Shown here: positions 1 to 6,983 of the stretch, in pieces
Position numbering within the stretch: the first letter of the stretch is position 1
Layout: every line of letters starts with the position of its first letter
Source: an uncultured Lachnospiraceae bacterium
GTDB taxonomy: Bacteria > Bacillota > Clostridia > Lachnospirales > Lachnospiraceae
DNA length: 64,000 nt
Assembly (NCBI GenBank): GCA_905233695.1
Contig: CAJODN010000005.1
Span: 1-64,000 of the forward strand
Reading direction: 5' to 3'
The notes under the pieces: model-generated
Database searches by the model: none
The model's input: only the letters and a program-made list of their open reading frames with translations
Told to the model about the DNA's origin: nothing
Translations under genes and position numbers: made by a program

Positions 1-236
1 CTGTGAATTCCCTTCTCACTTGAAGGCTTGTATTCACCCTCGTATGTTCCCGTCTCCATATCGAAGAGTGCCAAATCCTCCGGCGTAGTCTTAGTGTAGC
101 TAAGTCCACTGGGTGTAATCAGAAAATGCGTACCGTCAACTCTTGCACTTACATTGCCCCAGGTGCGTGCCACCAATTTCTTCTCCAGCAAGAGTAATCC
201 TGTATCAACTACCTGCTGTCTCAATTCTGATTCCAT
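1..236 (-). CDS. Class II aldolase/adducin family protein (N-terminal part, cut by window edge)
   Basis: The N-terminal 78 residues of a gene that runs off the left edge. They carry the class II aldolase/adducin pattern: a helix, then TWGNVSAR, FLITPSGLSY and a KPSSEKGIH stretch near residue 70. This family includes fuculose-1-phosphate and rhamnulose-1-phosphate aldolases and L-ribulose-5-phosphate 4-epimerase, zinc enzymes of sugar breakdown. The catalytic acid and the His cluster of the C-terminal half lie outside the window, so the substrate cannot be judged. The ATG is preceded by a strong GAGGAGGGAG ribosome site. It lies downstream of the TetR gene on the same strand and is separated from it by a GC-rich hairpin. 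Confidence 0.8.
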   Translation of the reverse strand, partial: MESELRQQVVDTGLLLLEKKLVARTWGNVSARVDGTHFLITPSGLSYTKTTPEDLALFDMETGTYEGEYKPSSEKGIH

Positions 237-257
237 AATTCTCCCTCCTCTGTGTCA

Positions 258-288
258 GTGTGTCAAGGGACACGTCCCCCTGACACAC
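258..288. repeat. GC-rich hairpin with GTGTGTCA/TGACACAC arms
   Basis: Arms 258-269 and 277-288 are complementary over 12 bases with one mismatch. The core resembles the hairpin at 982-1005 (TGTCAGGG/CCCTGACA), which suggests a small repeat family. On the minus strand no T tract follows it and it lies close to the aldolase ribosome site, so a simple intrinsic terminator is unlikely. A partial attenuator or plain repeat is possible. Confidence 0.5.
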
Positions 289-344
289 GCACTTAACTAT
301 TTAACAACTTAAACTAGTATTCTCAATCGTAATTATTTTCCTAT

Positions 345-893
345 CTAATATATCCGCATACGCTTGTTATAATACTCTAAGCTACCGGAAAACCGGAGCA
401 TCATAAGAAGCGAATCAAAATAAAAAGCACACATACGAGGGTCAGCGTCCTTGTTAATCTGTCCCTTGTCCTGTGCGCGCGTAAAAATCTGTGCATATAT
501 ATCAGCAGTACCCGTCTCAATCTTCTCTGCAAGCTCAGTTGCGTATTTCCTGCAACTCTGCGATGTGATTTCATTATACATTACATAATAATTGGCATGA
601 TTATCAGACTCCGTAAAGAGCTTATCAAGAAGAAGCGAAATACAGCCTACTATATCTTCTTCCTGCATCAAAACCTCCTTCATAACATTATCAAGAAGCT
701 TAAGCGAATGCTCAACGCATGCCAAGAAGAAATTATCTTTGTTCTTGTAGTACTTATATATTACGCCTACGGAATAATCGGCTTTTAAAGCAATTGTATT
801 AATATTGGCCTTATCAAGCCCCTTCTTCGAGAACTCGTCAATCCCCGCTTCGAGAAGCTTGGTAAGATCCTTGTCTTCCATTTTCTTATACAT
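345..893 (-). CDS. TetR/AcrR family transcriptional regulator
   Basis: A 182-residue protein with an N-terminal TetR-type DNA-binding domain (about residues 1-60). The helix-turn-helix segment reads roughly INTIALKADYSVGVIYKYY and is followed by KNKDNFF, as usual in this family. The C-terminal ligand-binding part is helical and not diagnostic. A GTG codon lies five codons further upstream, but the ATG at 893 has a better ribosome site (GAGGGTGG) and gives a normal family length. The neighbours are an MFS transporter and an SDR oxidoreductase upstream and an aldolase downstream. The most likely role is repression of itself or of this transport/catabolic group through the inverted repeat at 907-926. 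The inducer is unknown. Confidence 0.85.
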   Translation of the reverse strand: MYKKMEDKDLTKLLEAGIDEFSKKGLDKANINTIALKADYSVGVIYKYYKNKDNFFLACVEHSLKLLDNVMKEVLMQEEDIVGCISLLLDKLFTESDNHANYYVMYNEITSQSCRKYATELAEKIETGTADIYAQIFTRAQDKGQINKDADPRMCAFYFDSLLMMLRFSGSLEYYNKRMRIY

Positions 894-906
894 AAAAACC
901 ACCCTC

Positions 907-926
907 ACGTGAATTGTCGCTCACGT
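907..926. promoter_or_regulatory. Candidate TetR operator
   Basis: A perfect inverted repeat, ACGTGA - 8 bases - TCACGT, lies 14 bases upstream of the TetR start codon and next to its ribosome site. TetR-family repressors commonly bind such palindromes in their own promoters. Autoregulation is inferred from position alone. Confidence 0.4.
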
Positions 927-981
927 CTATGGTCTCATTATGTATCTATTTTTCGAAAATGTCAATAGGAAATTAAAAATA

Positions 982-1005
982 TGTCAGGGGAACGTCACCC
1001 TGACA
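982..1005 (-). terminator. Intrinsic terminator after the MFS gene
   Basis: The arms TGTCAGGG and CCCTGACA form a perfect 8-base stem with an 8-base loop. On the minus strand they are followed by TATTTTTAAT. The position, 40 bases beyond the MFS stop codon, fits termination of the SDR-MFS unit. Confidence 0.6.
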
Positions 1006-1044
1006 CATTCTTAGATCTTTTACTGAATATATTAGCGAGAAGCA

Positions 1045-2190
1045 TCAATATGAATATATGAATCCCACGATTGTAATTATTAATCCTGCGATGAGTACCG
1101 TCGTTGCACCACCATGCTCCGATGTAACACCGCCGAGGTAGAATCCAAGTATCGTTCCCGCCGTTACCGTAAATGCGACTAGCGCCTGACCGGTATTAGA
1201 ATATTCTTTGTCAATAAGCTTGTCGGACAAGTAGACACTTGCCGGTGTGACCACAGCATATGTAAGCATCTGGAAGGCTTGGGCAACATAGATTAAAGCC
1301 ATTGAATTCGCAACCAGGAAAAGTATACATCTTATTATATAGAAAAATGCTCCGACAAGAAGAAGTCTCTCCGGCGACAGCTTCTTCATAATTCTTGAGA
1401 AAAGGAACATAACCGGAAGCTCCATAATAGCGGCAAGTGAAAGGGCAATACCCATCTCTGATACGTCTCCGCCTGCTTTATCAACGATATCGATAAGATT
1501 AGCACTGAAGAGATTCTGGAATGTCATTATGAATATAAGGGCAAACCAGAAGAGCATGAACACTTTGTACCTTTTAATGAATGTGCCAATCTCTTTAATC
1601 TCGCTCTTTTTCTCTTTAGGCTCATCCGCTTCTGCATCTTTTACCCTTGGAAGAGCTATTAATGAAACAATAAGAATAACAGTCGCAGCATGCCCTGTTG
1701 TAATAATAGCTCGGGTATTCTCCTCCAATTCGGCAAAGCGGAACAAATAAGATATGAGAGCATAAGAAAGGGAACCTATACCCCTTACAATTCCGAAATT
1801 AACATGAATTCCGTTCCTCTCGTAATAGAAGCTACATTCATTAAGAAATGGATTGATACAATACGCTAAGACTATTACAGCAAAAAAGAAAACTATAAGC
1901 ACGATATTATCGGATAATAAAACACCTACAAATGCCGCAAGCAGAAGCACTGAAAGAATGAGACTAAGCCTCTTCCAATCCACTTTTTTTAATCTGTCAC
2001 ACACGCGTCCCAGTACAGGCTGCAGAACTGCCGCAACAATACAAGCTACAGCCACTATTGTTCCGGACTGCGCTTTGCTGGCACCGGCCGAACGCAAGAA
2101 TACGGTGGCGTAACCTATGGCACAAAGCATTATTACGTAGAAGCTTGCAAATGCGATTGCAGAGAATATAAAAGCTCGCTTACTTCTCAT
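1045..2190 (-). CDS. MFS transporter
   Basis: A very hydrophobic protein of 381 residues with about twelve predicted membrane helices, the size and layout of a major facilitator superfamily carrier. The loop after the second helix reads GRVCDRLKK, matching the MFS signature loop, and a charged central loop (about 195-215) splits the two six-helix halves. It resembles the PF12832-like (MFS_1_like/LacY-type) group, but the substrate cannot be read. A longer reading starting three codons upstream is possible. The ATG at 2190 is preferred because it overlaps the SDR stop as TAATG and follows GAGGGGTGG. The two genes are therefore translationally coupled, and the carrier may import the SDR substrate or export its product. 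Confidence 0.85.
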   Translation of the reverse strand: MRSKRAFIFSAIAFASFYVIMLCAIGYATVFLRSAGASKAQSGTIVAVACIVAAVLQPVLGRVCDRLKKVDWKRLSLILSVLLLAAFVGVLLSDNIVLIVFFFAVIVLAYCINPFLNECSFYYERNGIHVNFGIVRGIGSLSYALISYLFRFAELEENTRAIITTGHAATVILIVSLIALPRVKDAEADEPKEKKSEIKEIGTFIKRYKVFMLFWFALIFIMTFQNLFSANLIDIVDKAGGDVSEMGIALSLAAIMELPVMFLFSRIMKKLSPERLLLVGAFFYIIRCILFLVANSMALIYVAQAFQMLTYAVVTPASVYLSDKLIDKEYSNTGQALVAFTVTAGTILGFYLGGVTSEHGGATTVLIAGLIITIVGFIYSY

Positions 2191-3056
2191 TAACTCCACC
2201 CCTCGTCTGTTCTCGCAGAGCCCTCGGGGATTCCGGGAAGTATAAGACCGCCGTCAATTCGAAGTGTTATGCCGGTAATGTAAGATGCCTTATCGGATGA
2301 CAAAAATACAACAGCATTGGCAACATCCTCAGGAAGTCCCGCTCTGCCAAGAGGAATTATATCATTAAGATTATCCCAAAAATCCTTGTCCGGAAGGTCG
2401 CTTCCATCGGTAAAGCGTGGATCCCAATAATACTCCATATCTGTCGGCTCCTTGATATCGGCAATCTCTTCCTTCGTACGAATACGCACTGCACCGGGCG
2501 CAACGTTATTAACACGAATACCATATGGCGCCAAATCAAGCGCAAATGCTCCTATCATATGATTGAGTCCCGCCTTCATACCGCAATAAAGTCCGCAGTT
2601 GGGATATACACGCTCACCCCTTGATGAAGTGATATTAATAATATTACCCTTAATATCATGGTCTACCATATAGCGCGATGCTAAATGCATCATCATAATA
2701 TACGTACGAAAATCAAGCGTAAGAAGGAAGTCAAGATTCTCTTCGTCAATGTCCTGAATAGCCTTTGGCTTATTAACTCCTGCATTATTAACAAGAAGAT
2801 CGAGACCGCCGAGGGAATTAACGGCGAAGTCGAAGAACTCTTTACATTTATCCTTATCGGAGAAATCCCCCGGGAAAGAATAGGCCTTCTGTCCCATCTT
2901 TTCAATATCAGATGTAGTATCCTCCACAAATCCATCCACATTAACGGCATCGGGACAGTAGGAAAATGCGATATCGTACCCTTCACGTGCAAGTGCGAGG
3001 GCAATACCTCTTCCTATTCCCGATTCTCCCCCTGTAATAATCGCTTTTTTAGACAT
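2190..3056 (-). CDS. SDR family NAD(P)-dependent oxidoreductase
   Basis: A classical short-chain dehydrogenase of 288 residues. The Rossmann motif TGGESGIGR is at residues 8-16, NNAG at 90-93, the catalytic Ser at 144 and YCGMK (Tyr157, Lys161) after it. After the active site come a PGAV turn and a C-terminal IDGG segment, typical of the 3-oxoacyl-ACP reductase/glucose dehydrogenase-like branch. It is somewhat longer than the usual 250 residues because of an insert around 200-225. The stop codon overlaps the MFS start. Substrate unknown; a sugar or sugar-acid alcohol is a guess from the nearby aldolase and carrier. Confidence 0.9.
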   Translation of the reverse strand: MSKKAIITGGESGIGRGIALALAREGYDIAFSYCPDAVNVDGFVEDTTSDIEKMGQKAYSFPGDFSDKDKCKEFFDFAVNSLGGLDLLVNNAGVNKPKAIQDIDEENLDFLLTLDFRTYIMMMHLASRYMVDHDIKGNIINITSSRGERVYPNCGLYCGMKAGLNHMIGAFALDLAPYGIRVNNVAPGAVRIRTKEEIADIKEPTDMEYYWDPRFTDGSDLPDKDFWDNLNDIIPLGRAGLPEDVANAVVFLSSDKASYITGITLRIDGGLILPGIPEGSARTDEGWS

Positions 3057-3089
3057 AATAACCCCTTTTTAAGTCAATTTATCATCCGA

Positions 3090-3350
3090 TTACTGTTCGG
3101 ACATATAATTCGTCTGCAATTCCTGTGTATAATCTGTAATGGCATCGAGATTAACAGCCGTATAGCTTGCGGTATTGGCTTTATTGGCATTGGAACCGGC
3201 ATAGATTGCCGCAACTATAAATCCAACCAGAACAAGGGCTACAATTATAACCGGAATATAAATGGCAACCTTCTTTCTCTTCGCCTTCTTATTATACTCT
3301 TTATAATTCTTTTTACGTTCATTATTAGCTTCTACTTTTGCTCTACTCAT
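3090..3350 (-). CDS. Small single-pass membrane protein, unknown function
   Basis: An 86-residue protein with a very basic N-terminus (about residues 1-28, many Lys/Arg), one membrane helix (about 29-50, rich in Ile/Val/Ala) and a polar C-terminal tail. The positive-inside rule predicts a cytoplasmic N-terminus and an outside tail. The ATG follows AGGAGAG, and its start overlaps the end of the J-domain gene by 8 bases, so the two are probably co-translated. I recognise no family. Co-expression suggests it might anchor or partner the J-domain protein at the membrane, which is inference only. Confidence 0.7.
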   Translation of the reverse strand: MSRAKVEANNERKKNYKEYNKKAKRKKVAIYIPVIIVALVLVGFIVAAIYAGSNANKANTASYTAVNLDAITDYTQELQTNYMSEQ

Positions 3351-3807
3351 TTTTCTCTCCTAACATCTTAGATATTACTATTGCCATCTCCATAGCTTTA
3401 ATCTGCATTTCGGCTTCCTTTTCAGCTTCGCGCTTTTTTCTTTTTTCTTCTTCCTGCCGTCTTCTGGCTTCCTTGGATGCCTTGATTAGCTCGGCTTCCT
3501 TCTCTCTCTTTCTCTGCCGTTCCTTGAACTCGTATCTCTTAACCTTATCACGGTTACTTCGCCTGTTCTCGTAGCGAACCATTGCCTTCTCGTCATTACC
3601 CAGAACCTTACGACTCGTGGCCGGGTTATTAATAAGGAAATTGTACGCTTCATTAATCCCCGCGAACACTTCGGTATATTCATCTCCCATTACATCGGGA
3701 TGATACTTTTTGGACAATTCCTTATAGGCTATCTTAATATCATTTTCCGTAGATCCTACAGGAAGCCCCAGCACCCTTAGTGCATCTACTCTTGTTGTAA
3801 TCGCCAT
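3343..3807 (-). CDS. J-domain (DnaJ-like) protein with basic coiled-coil tail
   Basis: A 154-residue protein. Residues 8-62 form a J domain with the invariant HPD tripeptide at 36-38 inside KKYHPDVMGDEYTEVFAGI. The rest (about 70-150) is a highly charged Arg/Lys/Glu helix, probably a coiled coil; there is no Gly/Phe region or zinc-finger domain, so this is not DnaJ proper. J domains stimulate the ATPase of an Hsp70, so it probably directs DnaK to a specific client. The start has AGAGGT upstream and overlaps the end of folC by 22 bases. The small membrane protein follows at once. Confidence 0.85.
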   Translation of the reverse strand: MAITTRVDALRVLGLPVGSTENDIKIAYKELSKKYHPDVMGDEYTEVFAGINEAYNFLINNPATSRKVLGNDEKAMVRYENRRSNRDKVKRYEFKERQRKREKEAELIKASKEARRRQEEEKRKKREAEKEAEMQIKAMEMAIVISKMLGEKNE

Positions 3808-5174
3808 AATAACCTCTTAACATTTCCCACAAAATACAAAGAACCACAGATTACATATAGATTATTATATAATTCTAAGGAAGATTTTGCATTATTTTTT
3901 TTAATTAAATCGAAGACAAATTGAGATGTGGCTTCTTCGTCTCCGAGATATGTAGCCTTTATTCCTTCCTTCGTAAGCTCTGATGCAAGCTCTTCACCCG
4001 GCTTCGCACGCTCATCATCTATATCAGCGCACATTATCTCAATTGCTACCGGGCTTATTATCTTAAGTTCTTCCATATAGTTCTTATCGGACATAACCCC
4101 CACAATAAAACGAATATTATATCCTTCATACTCACTCTCGAGGAATTCGTAAAGCGCTGTGAACGCCTCTACGTTGTGGGCTCCGTCGAGAATCACATTA
4201 TCCGCTATTTTCTCAAGTCTTCCTGCGTGGTTAAATGCGTGGATTGCCCGGTTAATACATATTTCTACCCATTCATCAAAGCTAAGCTCACATATCTTCT
4301 CCGGGGTGGCACATTTGGCGCAGTCGCTTCCACAGTGCTCCTCACCTGACTTACAATACTCCATGTATTTCGTAATGAATAAATCCTTATCCGACTCTAT
4401 CAGACTTTGGATTGCGAGTATCGCTGTCTTGGCGTTCTTTTTCTGATACCCAAGCAATAATTTAAGATATGTGTATTTATCGAAATTGCAGTCATTTATG
4501 CAACATATATCGCTACTTCTTACTTCCTTTTTCCTGCATTCTTCAGCTATTACAGTCAGTGCGTCGCTGTCTATGTCGGATAGAACCACTTTCGAGCCTT
4601 GTTTTATGATTCCTGCCTTGTTGAGTGCTATCTCAACTACCGTATTCCCCAAGTATTCCGTGTGTTCAAGGGCTATACTTGTTATAACGCAGACCTTGGA
4701 TATGCATGATATGGCAGTAGTTGAATCATACTTTCCTCCAAGCCCCGTCTCCAATATAACATAGTCACACTGCTCTCTCTTGAACTTAAGGATCGCCATA
4801 ATGAAGCAGATATCGAACATGGTTGGCTCAGACTCGATATCCTTATCTAGGATCTCACTTCCTATTGACAAGACCTCTTCGTGACTTATCCTTGTAAATG
4901 TGTCTCCAAATCCCACCTGTATTCGCTCATTAAAGTCTTCTAAGTGTGGAGATGTGAAGAGTCCGACCTTGAATCCCATTTTCATAAGCATATCGGCAAT
5001 AAGAACGGCAGTTGAACCCTTACCGTTAGTACCGGCAATATGAATCACTCTCATGCCCTTCTCGGGGCGGTTAAAAGCATCTAACAGCTCTGTCGATACT
5101 TCTATACCCTTCTTCTTCCCGAATCGACGCATATTCATTATTCTATTGGTAAATTCTTCGTAAGTTTCATCCAT
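3786..5174 (-). CDS. folC: Dihydrofolate synthase / folylpolyglutamate synthase
   Basis: A Mur-ligase-type enzyme of 462 residues that adds glutamate to dihydropteroate and/or folates in the cytoplasm. The P-loop GTNGKGST is at 48-55, followed by LFTSPHLEDFNERI (omega-loop region), the ETGLGGKYDSTT segment near 141-153 and DGAHN in the C-terminal domain near 330. It is longer than most FolC proteins because of an insert around 265-300 with Cys at 274, 281, 285, 288 and 295, which could bind a metal; this is unusual. The ATG has GAGGTG upstream. It is first in a unit with the J-domain and small membrane genes and lies 40 bases after a terminator-ending structured RNA. Confidence 0.93.
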   Translation of the reverse strand: MDETYEEFTNRIMNMRRFGKKKGIEVSTELLDAFNRPEKGMRVIHIAGTNGKGSTAVLIADMLMKMGFKVGLFTSPHLEDFNERIQVGFGDTFTRISHEEVLSIGSEILDKDIESEPTMFDICFIMAILKFKREQCDYVILETGLGGKYDSTTAISCISKVCVITSIALEHTEYLGNTVVEIALNKAGIIKQGSKVVLSDIDSDALTVIAEECRKKEVRSSDICCINDCNFDKYTYLKLLLGYQKKNAKTAILAIQSLIESDKDLFITKYMEYCKSGEEHCGSDCAKCATPEKICELSFDEWVEICINRAIHAFNHAGRLEKIADNVILDGAHNVEAFTALYEFLESEYEGYNIRFIVGVMSDKNYMEELKIISPVAIEIMCADIDDERAKPGEELASELTKEGIKATYLGDEEATSQFVFDLIKKNNAKSSLELYNNLYVICGSLYFVGNVKRLLWRLQQE

Positions 5175-5215
5175 TTAAAGCACCTCGCTACTATTATACA
5201 TAATATTACTGCATT

Positions 5216-5401
5216 AAAAAAGGCTCTACCTTAATATGGCAGAACCTAATGAAAAAGAAATAAAAGGGTTAGCAATATGATTTGACCACCACGTATAATT
5301 CCTTGTTGTCGGCTCCTTGGTTACGTTTGTCAGCAAGGGTTATAATATATCCGTAACCTAAGGACGCCGTCATGGAATTAACATGTTGTGGTTTTTAAGT
5401 C
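5216..5401 (-). ncRNA. Candidate structured RNA or leader upstream of folC
   Basis: A self-contained unit of about 185 bases: promoter, long interrupted hairpin, linker and intrinsic terminator, all on the minus strand. The hairpin pairs 5285-5289 with 5388-5392, 5296-5302 with 5374-5380, 5310-5318 with 5360-5369 (one bulge) and 5319-5325 with 5352-5358, closing on a 26-base loop. The terminator lies 40 bases before folC, so it may be an independent small RNA or an attenuation leader. The loop side also holds GGTTA...TAACC, an alternative pairing of the kind seen in switches. It lacks the motifs of T-box, SRP, tmRNA or the tetrahydrofolate riboswitch that I know. A 6S-like rod is possible but the paired part is short. 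Confidence 0.5.
5221..5247 (-). terminator. Intrinsic terminator ending the structured RNA before folC
   Basis: AGGTTCTGCC and GGTAGAGCCT (minus strand) form a 10-pair stem with two G-U pairs and a 7-base loop, directly followed by a run of T. It is one of the clearest terminators in the window and precedes the folC start by about 40 bases. folC may then use its own TATAAT at about 5196-5201. Confidence 0.85.
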
Positions 5402-5407
5402 TATATA

Positions 5408-5436
5408 ATATTACATCAAAAACTGTGATTTGTAAA
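5408..5436 (-). promoter_or_regulatory. Sigma-A-type promoter for the structured RNA
   Basis: On the minus strand TTTACA (5431-5436) is separated by exactly 17 bases from TAATAT (5408-5413). It lies between an upstream terminator (5449-5480) and the start of the structured RNA, as expected for an independent unit. Confidence 0.55.
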
Positions 5437-5448
5437 GTATAAATTTTA

Positions 5449-5480
5449 AAAAGCGCCAAACTGCATAGCTTGACGCTTTT
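5449..5480. terminator. Intrinsic terminator downstream of the trigger-factor-like gene
   Basis: Arms 5449-5459 (AAAAGCGCCAA) and 5470-5480 (TTGACGCTTTT) pair over 11 bases with one mismatch. On the minus strand the stem ends in CTTTTTAAAATTT, so it should stop transcripts coming from the lipoprotein gene at 5743-6888. It could act in both directions. Confidence 0.7.
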
Positions 5481-5504
5481 ACATACATATCTTGTACCCT
5501 CGGT

Positions 5505-5724
5505 CCAAGTACCTCCGAGCGACTGGATGTCTTATGTCCATCCCCGCAAGAGGCTGTCCTAAAACTGCTTGTAGTGAAAAGTGATTCCCAATTTGTCCGA
5601 GAATAAAGCCTAATGAGGGAGGCGATGTGGAACATCGTTGACTGCAAAGTGGGGATTAATTTTCGCTGCAATGAGTTTTCGGACAGTCTCGCAAGGGGTG
5701 GACCGGTAATTTCGGAGGTCTTGG
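5505..5724. repeat. 75-bp palindromic intergenic repeat, interrupted by a MITE
   Basis: The ends CCAAGTACCTCCGAG (5505-5519) and CGGAGGTCTTGG (5713-5724) are inverted copies. With the 139-bp insert and its 6-bp duplication removed, the unit is 75 bp and nearly identical to the copy at 36601-36675. Related palindromes occur near 26.9, 48.9, 51.2 and 55.6 kb. Confidence 0.85.
5551..5689. mobile_element. 139-bp MITE with target duplication
   Basis: The element begins AGGCTGTCCTAAAACT and ends AGTTTTCGGACAGTCT, terminal inverted repeats that match at 14 of 16 positions. It is flanked by a direct 6-bp duplication CGCAAG (5545-5550 and 5690-5695). The copy of the host repeat at 36601-36675 shows the empty site with a single CGCAAG. 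It encodes no credible protein. The ends resemble those of IS1182-like elements, so it was probably moved by a transposase elsewhere; the family assignment is inference. Confidence 0.85.
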
Positions 5725-5742
5725 CTGATTCGACGTTTTGCT

Positions 5743-6888
5743 TTAAACTTCTATAACATTGGCCTTACTTATGCAATAATCCAAAGCCTTATTACAAAGG
5801 TAGATGGTTTTTAAGTATTCTTCGCCGGCATTGCTGTCTTCGCCGTCGCTGTAGTTCTTATACATTGTGTCGAGTGAGGTGAAGCCGTTTTCTGATGCAA
5901 GCTTGTTAACGTAGGCGTTGAAGCCTTCTTCGTCGACTGTCATCTTCTGATCCTCGGCGATGGCTTCGAAGACAATCTGAGTCTTCATCTGCTCCTCAAC
6001 CTGCTCTTTAACCTGCTGCTTGAATTCATCGAGCGACTGACCGTAATTCGTCTGGATTACCTTCTCTAACGTCATTCCGCTGTTGGAAGCGTAGCGCTTC
6101 TCATAGTATTTCATATATTGATCAACTTGCTTGTTAACCGCATCCTCGGGAAGAGACTTAACTGTAGCGTTGGATACAACCTTCTCAGTCACCTTACTCT
6201 TAATATCATCTTCCTTCTGCTTCTGAAGCTCTGTCGTAAGCTCTGCCGTTGCGGCGTCTCTAAGCTCCTTAACCGACTGATAGTTGCTGTGGCTCTTAAC
6301 ATAATCGTCGGTAAGTTCATCTGATTTATCCTTGGCGATTGAATTAATGGTAAATGTAAATACAACTTCCTTGCCCGCCAGATCAGAGTTACCGTAATTC
6401 TCAGGGAAGGTCACATTATACGCAGCCTGTGTTCCGACTCTTGCACCCGAAATTCCGTTAGTGAAGCCGTCTATATACTTTGTGCCCTTTTCGGCATCCT
6501 TGTTGCCCTTAACATCAATCCATACGTTCTGAGCGGATCCGCCGCTAAAAGGTTCGCCGTTCATAGAACCCACATAATCTACATTTACAATGGAATCCTG
6601 TGTTACCACCTTCTTGTCGGGGTCTGCTTCAAATGTATTATCGGAGCCGCACATTTCCTTCATCTTCTCTTTAACCTTATCATCGGTTACTTCGTAGTCC
6701 GATTTTTTAAGCTGTACTTCTACGCCCTCGTACTGACCGAGAGTAACATAGTCAAGCGGGTTGTATTTAGAAGACGAACTTGTGCTGCTTGAACTGCTGC
6801 TCTTACCGTTGTTACTGCAGCTACAACCTACGAGCCCCAGTGCCAACACGGTTATAAGACATATTGCCAGTATTTTTCTATTTTTCAT
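5743..6888 (-). CDS. Trigger-factor-like peptidyl-prolyl isomerase lipoprotein
   Basis: A 381-residue protein. The first 21 residues are a lipoprotein signal ending in LVGC, followed by a Ser-rich linker (about 28-42). Next comes an FKBP-type isomerase domain (about 65-205, with VNVDYVGSMNGEPF and FPENYGN), then a long helical C-terminal domain of the trigger-factor type. The ribosome-binding domain of true trigger factor is missing. It should act as a foldase and holdase on secreted proteins outside the membrane. The start at 6888 is chosen because AGGAG lies just upstream and because it begins at the signal peptide; a 45-residue upstream extension is open but has no features. Two hairpins lie in front of the gene. 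Confidence 0.85.
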   Translation of the reverse strand: MKNRKILAICLITVLALGLVGCSCSNNGKSSSSSSTSSSSKYNPLDYVTLGQYEGVEVQLKKSDYEVTDDKVKEKMKEMCGSDNTFEADPDKKVVTQDSIVNVDYVGSMNGEPFSGGSAQNVWIDVKGNKDAEKGTKYIDGFTNGISGARVGTQAAYNVTFPENYGNSDLAGKEVVFTFTINSIAKDKSDELTDDYVKSHSNYQSVKELRDAATAELTTELQKQKEDDIKSKVTEKVVSNATVKSLPEDAVNKQVDQYMKYYEKRYASNSGMTLEKVIQTNYGQSLDEFKQQVKEQVEEQMKTQIVFEAIAEDQKMTVDEEGFNAYVNKLASENGFTSLDTMYKNYSDGEDSNAGEEYLKTIYLCNKALDYCISKANVIEV

Positions 6889-6914
6889 GGTATCTCCTCT
6901 CATAAGGAGGCTCA

Positions 6915-6976
6915 CCCCATTTTGTTTTTCGCTCTGCGAAAAGGGGTTCGCCGCGTAGTCACTCGCATTCGCGAGT
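6915..6976 (-). repeat. Two hairpins in the leader of the lipoprotein gene
   Basis: Positions 6961-6966 and 6971-6976 form ACTCGC/GCGAGT with a 4-base loop. Positions 6926-6932 and 6936-6942 form TTTTCGC/GCGAAAA, enclosed by CCCC (6915-6918) and GGGG (6943-6946). No T tract follows, so they are not clear terminators. They may protect or tune the mRNA between the 159-residue protein gene and the lipoprotein gene. Confidence 0.4.
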
Positions 6977-6983
6977 AACAACA

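Noticed and set aside
2685..3371. Long plus-strand frames opposite the SDR, dnaE, FapA and other genes
   Set aside because: They are antisense shadows of clear genes with poor composition and no ribosome sites. The same applies to the frames opposite nrdD, clpB and ileS.
5216..5401. T-box, SRP RNA, tmRNA, RNase P or tetrahydrofolate riboswitch
   Set aside because: None of the diagnostic sequences of these families that I know could be found. A 6S-like RNA was considered because of length and rod shape but the paired section is only about 108 bases.
5411..5671. An 86-residue frame on the minus strand
   Set aside because: It runs through the MITE, the palindromic repeat and a terminator, so it is an accident of repeat sequence.
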